Source: Polytrichum commune
Lineage: Eukaryota; Streptophyta; Polytrichopsida; Polytrichales; Polytrichaceae
Assembly (NCBI GenBank): GCA_950295325.1
Contig: OX485809.1
Coordinates: forward strand, 11,034,001 to 11,098,000
Length of the DNA: 64,000 bases
Direction: 5' to 3'
Positions 58,001 to 64,000 of the stretch are shown here, piece by piece; position 1 is the first letter of the stretch; each line of letters starts with the position of its first letter. Both the position numbers and the translations under genes were made by a program. Below the pieces are notes generated by a model, which was given only the letters and a program-made list of their open reading frames with translations, was not told the origin of the DNA and searched no databases.

Positions 58001-60783
58001 TTCAAATGTATAGATTTCAAACCCATCTTAGTGGAAGAGAACTAGTGGTAAGAGAAAGTGTTTGAGGAGATTTTAAACAAAATTGATCAAGATCCAATTG
58101 TTCCAATTCCGATCACGGTTTAGATGTTCATATCTTTCAGTTCTCTAATAATTCAAGGTTAATTCTATAGATTCCTCTAAAATAATCAGCAATTCGCCTA
58201 AAGTATTGAACTTCAACCGGTGATTTCTCAAACTCAACCGGCTTCTTTGCAACGAGCGGCCAGATCTCGCCGTCGCCACAGTGAGTGTTGCAGCAGACTA
58301 AATAAATTCTTTGAGTTTCCAATATTTGCACACCAATATAATATGTTTCAAGTGTGCAGAGAAACTGTATGATCATTACAATTTCCATGGCCATGGTGAT
58401 CATTACGGATGATGAATTCCTAGCTCATGACATTCTTCTCCTCCTGTACTTTCATCTTTATTCACATGCGACTTCCGGTGCTCACAGTGACACTGCTGGG
58501 CTCTAATCAACTCAATGTTTTGTGGGTGGGCACGCAGGTGGCTGTCTTTCTGTCACTTTTAGGTTTGACAGTGCTTCCAATTAGTGCAGTGGTGGGAAAC
58601 TACATCAGCAATATATACGAAGACAGGTATATTCTAACATCCTCTATCATCAAGCATACGAATAGACCATAATACTATGGGCCGAGTATTTCTTGTTCAT
58701 CACAATTAATTAGATGCCTCTTTGTGCCAATGTCATTTCTTACAGAATGGAAGGTAGGTAGATATGAATTCCTCTTTGATTGGGTGTCCAACTGATAAGC
58801 AAGTCACCTTTCACTTTGTTTGATCTGTTTTTAATGACAATCGCTTGAGTTCCGAATAATTACAATTGTCCCATCTCACTAGGAACTTGTGTTGTGTCAT
58901 TGGAAAATCTGCAAATCCATCACGGTGGTAGATTTGCATTGTTCTTCCACCGACATAAGACAACTACCTAGGACTCGTATGTTGGTAGTGCTTAGACCTT
59001 GCAGGATGCCTAAGCAAACAAAACATTTAGTTGATTATTTATTGAATTTCTCGGCTTAGTTCCTAGGCATTGATCCTAGCCGAAGTGAGGATGAAGAATA
59101 AATATAGATTAAGCACAATGATTCGTTGTCACCTGGAGGGTAATCTAAAATTGAAACAAGTAGAAGTTATGTACATCATGTTTTGTACCCACCAGCTCAG
59201 CTCATCTTACCATTTGATCATGTACCCTCAATGTATTCTCCATATTTAAGAGTGTAAATATCTTGCACAGGCCAAGTACCAATTTATATAGTCTATAACT
59301 AGCTGCCCCTCAAGTCTTTCCTTGCCACATCTCTCGTTTCTGAAAGCTCAAAAATAATGTTGAAAATGCTAATTTGCAAAGTAAAAGTTCGATTACTAAC
59401 GTTCAGCTCACTATCAACATATGTGGCCTAGGCCTAGGCAATCGTCTTGTGTCAGTGAGAGAAATAAGAAAATCTATCCTTGTGGTAGATTTGTGTATTT
59501 TGCAGTGACGTGGGACAATTTTTCGATGACGCGGGTCAATTGCCTAGGCTTTGTACGCTTGTGATGACTAGAGGTTTCCAAATTTTACAATATGATCCAT
59601 AGGTATTGAGGAATGGTAATAATGCATCCATAATCCAAATTTGTTTCTCCGGAGCTATCATTGACACTGTAAGAAATGGAATTTTGGTCCATGAGCATTG
59701 ACACATGAAGGATTTGGGTGTTACTTTTGGTGCAGATTGGTTGTTTTGTGGTCACAAATAATCACAGGGGTGGGCGTGTTGGCCATCATTTGCTATTGCC
59801 CTTACATAAACTACACCACATACCAATACGTGGCAGCCGCTGTCCTCATTTTTGTGTCTACAAACATTCTTGAAGGTAATAATATTCTCACACTTGGGGA
59901 AGGAATTTTGATGTAGATCTCCTTGCAAGTGTATTGAATATGTACACCCAAATGTTGGGAATAAGTGGCCAACCTTTGAAAATGTGCTTGGCAATGAGCA
60001 AAGTGGGGAATCAACTTGACATCTAAAAATATAACTAGCCAGTGTTTAATGTTGAGTCAGTGTCATCAAGGAATATCATTACAATACTAATCCAATATTT
60101 AGTGAATGGCTCATGCAACATAATTTGATTCAACTCATGTCTCACATTTCACCCTTTTGTAGATCTTGGAATTACAAAGTAGACGCAAAATATGAAAACT
60201 ACAACTCTATGAATGTTTGTTTGGCATCGATTCAATGCTCATTGATAGCATATGAATCTTAGACGATCACCCTACATTGGTGACAAAAATATGCAAATCT
60301 ACCATTGTGCTAGATTTGCAACTTTTCTACAGACGTAGGACAATTTCTCAAAGACGCAAGTTAATTACCCATATGTTAACTCATATGGTTGTAGTGGTTG
60401 CAATTTGATGCAATTGAATAACACAAATGTTGATGATATATGAATCTAGAGATTCGTGATGAAGCTGTAGGAGAGTGAGAGACAAAGAGAGAGAGAGAGA
60501 GGTCAATACTAAACACATTTTCCTTGGTGTTGCAATTTGTGCAGGTGTGAATATGTCCTTACTTTCAAAGGTGATGTCACCAAGGTTATCACGAGGGGTA
60601 TTCAATTGCGGGCTTTTGTCCACGGAGGCCGGCACTCTTGCCCGTGCTTTGGCGGATGGATTAATCACGGTGGCGGGAAAAGAGGGAGTCCACAATCTAA
60701 TCAACCTCACCATGATCCCCACTTTCTTCATTGTGGTCTTCACAACGTTATACACATGGATCGGCTATTATTCTCTCTACTGA
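49008..60783 (+). CDS. SPX-MFS vacuolar phosphate transporter (PHT5/VPT family)
   Basis: Twelve coding exons with GT-AG introns join in frame to 745 codons: 49008-49060, 49244-49373, 49795-49973, 51884-52061, 52838-52987, 53667-53840, 54838-55100, 56103-56259, 57012-57497, 58538-58626, 59736-59875, 60545-60783. The protein should move phosphate into the vacuole across the tonoplast, gated by inositol pyrophosphates. The N-terminal SPX domain (1-180) starts MVHFGKDL; its basic surface is seen in GYKALKQR (about 22-29) and [11 protein letters not shown] (141-151). From 289 on come the MFS membrane helices, with the conserved [13 protein letters not shown] (378-390) and [17 protein letters not shown], a Ser-rich and acidic cytosolic loop (about 455-555), and the last helices ending in GYYSLY. 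Length is near that of Arabidopsis PHT5;1 (about 700), with a longer central loop. All exon phases agree and no stop or frameshift was found, so it is probably functional. The exon joins are by eye. Confidence 0.95.
50065..51175. repeat. Intronic tandem repeat, five copies of 205-320 bp
   Basis: Within intron 3. The marker ATGCAATACTTAGATCTCCAATT or a relative occurs at about 50065, 50271, 50574, 50896 and 51111, each followed by ACATTTGGGCACATTAGCCCTGCTGTGAGAATT-type sequence and TTCTCATGGTGA(A)GAACTTCATGAGG. Non-coding duplications. Confidence 0.85.
51490..51860 (+). repeat. 370-bp dispersed repeat, copy A (intron 3)
   Basis: Contains ATGAAACATGCAATTAGTGC, TTATCAAAGTGGAGATTCTCGT, ATGGTCATATAGGTC, CACATAACCATATACCACTCAAA and GGCATGTCTATCTAA. 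It matches 53170-53540 and 63010-63385 in the same orientation. No coding capacity; a SINE- or MITE-like family is possible. Confidence 0.85.
53170..53540 (+). repeat. 370-bp dispersed repeat, copy B (intron 5)
   Basis: Same family as copies at 51490 and 63010. Confidence 0.85.
54354..54555. mobile_element. Foldback (MITE-like) element in intron 6
   Basis: GTCACTTACTATTTGGAATTACACAATG at the left is matched by the reverse complement of CATTGTGTAACTCCAAATAGTAAGTGGCAC at the right, about 200 bp in all. Confidence 0.88.
56410..56580. repeat. Foldback-type repeat in intron 8
   Basis: Shares ATGAGTCTTGGGCAATCATCCTACATCGGTG and GACTCATATG-TTGTAATGAT order with 59414-59575, 60244-60400 and, in part, 58896-59005; each copy has GCAAATCTAC...-type complementary words inside. 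Confidence 0.7.
57570..57625. repeat. Interstitial TTTAGGG telomere-type hairpin
   Basis: GTTTAGGGTTTAGGGTTTG is followed 22 bp later by AAACCCTAAACCCTAAA. These are plant telomere-type repeats in inverted orientation inside intron 9, forming a short hairpin. Confidence 0.85.
58060..58260. repeat. Dispersed repeat in intron 9 (partner at 40105)
   Basis: Shares TTCTATAGATTCCTCTAAA and preceding words with 40105-40300. Confidence 0.6.
58896..59005. repeat. Foldback-type repeat in intron 10, partial copy
   Basis: Contains ATCTGCAAATCCATCACGGTGGTAGATTTGCA and CCTAGGACTCGTATG, matching part of the family at 59414 and 60244. Confidence 0.65.
59414..59575. repeat. Foldback-type repeat in intron 10
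   Basis: Member of the family at 56410 and 60244, with GACGTGGGACAATTTTTCGATGACGCGGGTCAATTGCC. Confidence 0.7.
60244..60400. repeat. Foldback-type repeat in intron 11
   Basis: Member of the same family; GCAAATCTACCATTGTGCTAGATTTGC inside it is a small perfect-armed hairpin. Confidence 0.7.
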
Positions 60784-62749
60784 TGATGTGGAGTAGGTTG
60801 GCCATGACTTTGACGCCTTTTCTTTTTCATCACCCACTCCAGTCTGCAAGGAAAAAGGGCGACGACCAATAACAGCACCTCCTCCACTTTGTAAGGATAT
60901 GACACGTGACAAGAAGTTGAGCGCACACTTTGATTTTCTGTGGGCAAGTTCTTGATGATTCACACGAAGAACTTGGCAACAAACATCATCTCGACTTTCT
61001 GTGACCAAAAGAGCTGCCTTTAAAACTCATGACAAAATTGTTTTACACCTCCAAGGCCCGACACCCCTAGCACGCATCTCATAAATATGGATATTTCACA
61101 TGTGGATCGAGCTTGGTGAGTGTTCAACCTGGCTGGTTGAGTACATAACAAACTTCTTTGATACAGAGTCAAAATACTAACCTAGTAGTGCTCATTGAGC
61201 TCACACACGTACATTGACATTCAGCTTCCCGGACTTACAAAGATCAATTTCATTAGGGAGTATTAATTAATTGTTTCGGATACTAGAACAAATATGATGA
61301 TGCTACGCAGTCTAATGTTTGTCGTCAACACACACTCTTGGCCCAGACCATCAGGTGAGCATTTTGCTGATGTAAATTTTCTCGAAGTACAAAGTTCTAT
61401 CACCTCATTGACGTGTGTTGTCTTTAAGTGATGTGTCCCGGATACATTGGTTTGGAAATTGCTCAAAACCATGGTGGATTAATAATCTGTGAGAGTCACT
61501 TGCCCTCAGAACTTGGTTGTATATACTTGAATACAGTTCACTTCCATAAGAAGAAAGACTGGCTGAGGAAAAGGAAAAGTTCTCTGCACCTATGATGTTC
61601 ATGTTCTCGAATAGATGTGAGATTTGAATGATGTCTCAAGTCGTTGTTGCAGTGAAATGCTTTGTGCGAGTAGACCTTGAAAAATTGGATCCTATATTCC
61701 CTTGTGAAAGTGAGTCTCATATTTTTTACTACACTTCTTACACTCCAAGCTGTTGTATCATAAATACCTAAGCTTAGGATCCGCAGAGCTAATTTCGAGT
61801 GTAGGCCAGCAATCATCATATAAGTGGACCATGCTTTTTTAAATTAAAATTAAAGGTCTCCAAAGAGACATCATGATCATACCATGAATTTGATGTACAA
61901 ATTCTGTGCACACATCAATAATGACAACTGGAAGACCATCAACACAGCCTAACATCTCTGGTAACTTATTACATCTCCAACATGCAGGGAGTGATAATTA
62001 GCTTTTAGGTATATATATGGCCACTCTTCTCGATCAGACCAGGATGCCTGCATTTCTGTCGTGAATGAAAAAACTGACTCCCCTCCAAAGACATGTGTCA
62101 TAATGAGATTCGACTATGTGCTTTGAAGTTCAATAATTAACACAACGGGGTGGGAGGGTCTAGTATGTGGATGGCTTGAATCGAAAGAGAATCTTCACCA
62201 AATGACATGATATGACTTTTGAGTCTCGACTTTGTTTCTGAATCTTGTCATGACATTCTCTAGGGTTTGCAATTGTTAGCCACATGGGTTACTGTGAGTA
62301 AGACAACAAAAATCCTTACTGATAACAGTGAATTTTGAAAAGCGATGAACTTGCTTTACTAAGAGGAACTACCCATACCATTGCTCTTCCTATTGCCAAG
62401 GAGCATCGACCTGCCCTAGTGTGGGCATAGTATAAGTTAGGGTTTTGGAAATTCTCTCCAACTAAGGTAAGGTGATGATGGTCAACTAACTCAGCGGATG
62501 CTGTTAAACCTGCTGTAAGGGCTGGAATAGGTACTAGTTAGGTTTGGTTACGTAACCTTTGAAAGAGAGCATGATAAGTATATACCATGCAGGGTGGAAG
62601 GATCAGCTTAACAACCGTTGCGGTTTTGGGAAGTTGCACCATTGCCTTATCCGATAGAACTAGCTAGGGCTCATCGAAGTTAGACTTGCTTGTACAGACT
62701 AATTCTTGGTGGAGTAAATGAAGGTACGACCAGTTTAAGTTACCAGGCC
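60784..62749. other. Downstream of the transporter gene
   Basis: Probably includes its 3' untranslated region at the start; no canonical AATAAA was spotted in the first few hundred bases. No other gene recognised. Confidence 0.45.
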
Positions 62750-62778
62750 AAGAAGAAGAAGAAGAAGAAGAAGAAGAA
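62750..62778. repeat. (GAA)n microsatellite
   Basis: About nine to ten uninterrupted AGA/GAA units. Confidence 0.95.
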
Positions 62779-63009
62779 TCGTTGCTGCAAGAAGAGATTG
62801 TACGCATAAGTTAACAAGGGGACTGTCCTGCCACAGGCTCCATGACTTAGCCAAAATTTGAAGCCCTGGATGCATGTGTCCGGCCCACCACCTCTCCACG
62901 ACTCCACAGCAGCCACACACTCTAAGTCAAATGGGAGTGAGGTTTGAGATGCTGTGTTTTCTGAGCAACAAAAGGTAGACCGCCGTGTGTTGTTTGGATG
63001 CTTTTTCTC

Positions 63010-63385
63010 TCTGCCCCGGGCGGGGACACTTCTCGCACAATATGAAAAAACACACACAATTAGTGCGAGACAATTGGCAAATGCAAATCATGCCCATAGT
63101 TATTTGCCTCACAATTTTTGGAGTTCGTATGATTATCTTGTTCATTATCAAAGTGAAGATTCTCGTGTTTATTAAGTGGTTATATAGGTTTTCCCAATCA
63201 TGTTGATTGTCAAGTTTAGAATGGTTAGCATTTTATGAGCACACAATCCAATCTCGTTGAATCGCTTGTCTTTTTCGGTGTTTGTTTTGAGATCCACACC
63301 TAACCACATACCACTCAAAATTTACGTGTCTATATTATTGTTGTGTTGGAGTTAGGCACGTCTACCTAATATCATATCACTCCTC
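63010..63385 (+). repeat. 370-bp dispersed repeat, copy C
   Basis: Third copy of the family in introns 3 and 5 of the transporter gene (51490, 53170), same orientation. Confidence 0.85.
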
Positions 63386-63900
63386 CACTGATCTATTGTA
63401 CATTTTGAAACTTTGGAACAATGAGGGTTTCAAGGTTGCAAAGTTCCAAATGGTCGGCCTTCGACAATTACATTATGAGGATAAGATGCTAAGTGGTTCG
63501 GATAATCATTTCATGTGCAAGGGTGTAATGAGTCAAGGCAAAATGGGCCCAAATTGTCGATTACACATTTTGGAACTTTGGATGGTGAAGGTTTTGAGAT
63601 TATAGATGGTCCTCTGTCCACGGAGGCATGTTGAATAGACAATGGTAAACAGGCCAAAATATCAATTCACATGCAGGGTTGCAATGGATCAAGATAGAAT
63701 TGGCCCAAACTAAATTTTTTTCATTTTGGAACAACAAAGGAGCATAATAATTAACCCAATCGCCCTTTCAAAGTCTCAAATTGGTTGGCTGTTGATGGCA
63801 ATAGCCCAAGATATCAATTCATATGCACAAGTGCAACGGGTGGAGACAACTCGGGCTTGTGTTTTGCAAACTGGATCACAACTATATACCTCAAATTGAA
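63386..63900. repeat. Diverged tandem array, about 155-bp unit
   Basis: Marker words ATTTCATGTGCAAGGGTGTAATG, AATTCACATGCAGGGTTGCAATGG and AATTCATATGCACAAGTGCAACGG lie at about 63508, 63664 and 63816; CATTTTGGAACTTTGGA-type words recur with the same spacing. Three diverged copies. Confidence 0.65.
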
Positions 63901-64000
63901 TATAGCAATGATAAGGCGGAAGTGCCTCTGAGGGATGTTTTGAGCACTATAATCCCACATCTAGCCTAGAATATTTGAGCATATAGACATTCAGATCGCA

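Overview
The window is nuclear DNA of a land plant. It holds one clear host gene, a vacuolar-type SPX-MFS phosphate transporter (PHT5/VPT family). It also holds plant-type hAT and LTR-retrotransposon debris and an interstitial TTTAGGG telomere motif. The divergence of the transporter and an animal/fungal-style DD34E Tc1 remnant make a non-flowering lineage (fern, lycophyte, bryophyte) plausible, but the sequence alone does not settle this.

Layout. 1-2460: intergenic, with a (TC)n tract and a foldback element. 2469-3923: a 1455-bp non-autonomous hAT element with an exact 8-bp target duplication and a huge C-rich array. 3924-6468: intergenic repeats and a foldback. 6469-23475: a 17,007-bp hAT element with the same terminal repeats (CAGGGTTGTCTA/TAGACAACCCTG) and an exact 8-bp duplication (ATTTTCAT). 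It carries a protein-kinase-like gene (+, broken by one stop and truncated), an intruding Ty3/gypsy-like 5' half (- strand, LTR plus gag) that itself holds a nested solo LTR, an orphan ORF (-), a tandem repeat, an intact 1062-codon hAT/DUF659 transposase (+), and a decayed coiled-coil/RING gene (-). Each of the three element transcription units has a TATA box next to a C-rich CC(A/G)TCCG(C/G)CCC array. 23484-26026: a decayed Tc1 transposase. 26027-27573: solo LTR. 28400-30150 and 32643-33604: two solo LTRs of a second family in opposite orientation. 34300-35160: G-rich stretch and LTR-like promoter. 36480-38690: a long T+G-rich low-complexity tract. 38700-49000: dispersed repeats and foldbacks, ending in the upstream region of the transporter gene. 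49008-60783: the transporter, 12 coding exons, 745 aa, with many repeats in its introns. 60784-64000: downstream repeats.

The most interesting system is the 17-kb hAT element. It combines an apparently intact transposase with kinase and RING/coiled-coil accessory genes and repeated C-rich promoter arrays, and it has a short relative 2.5 kb upstream. All exon joins and element boundaries were read by eye; no alignment or database search was run.
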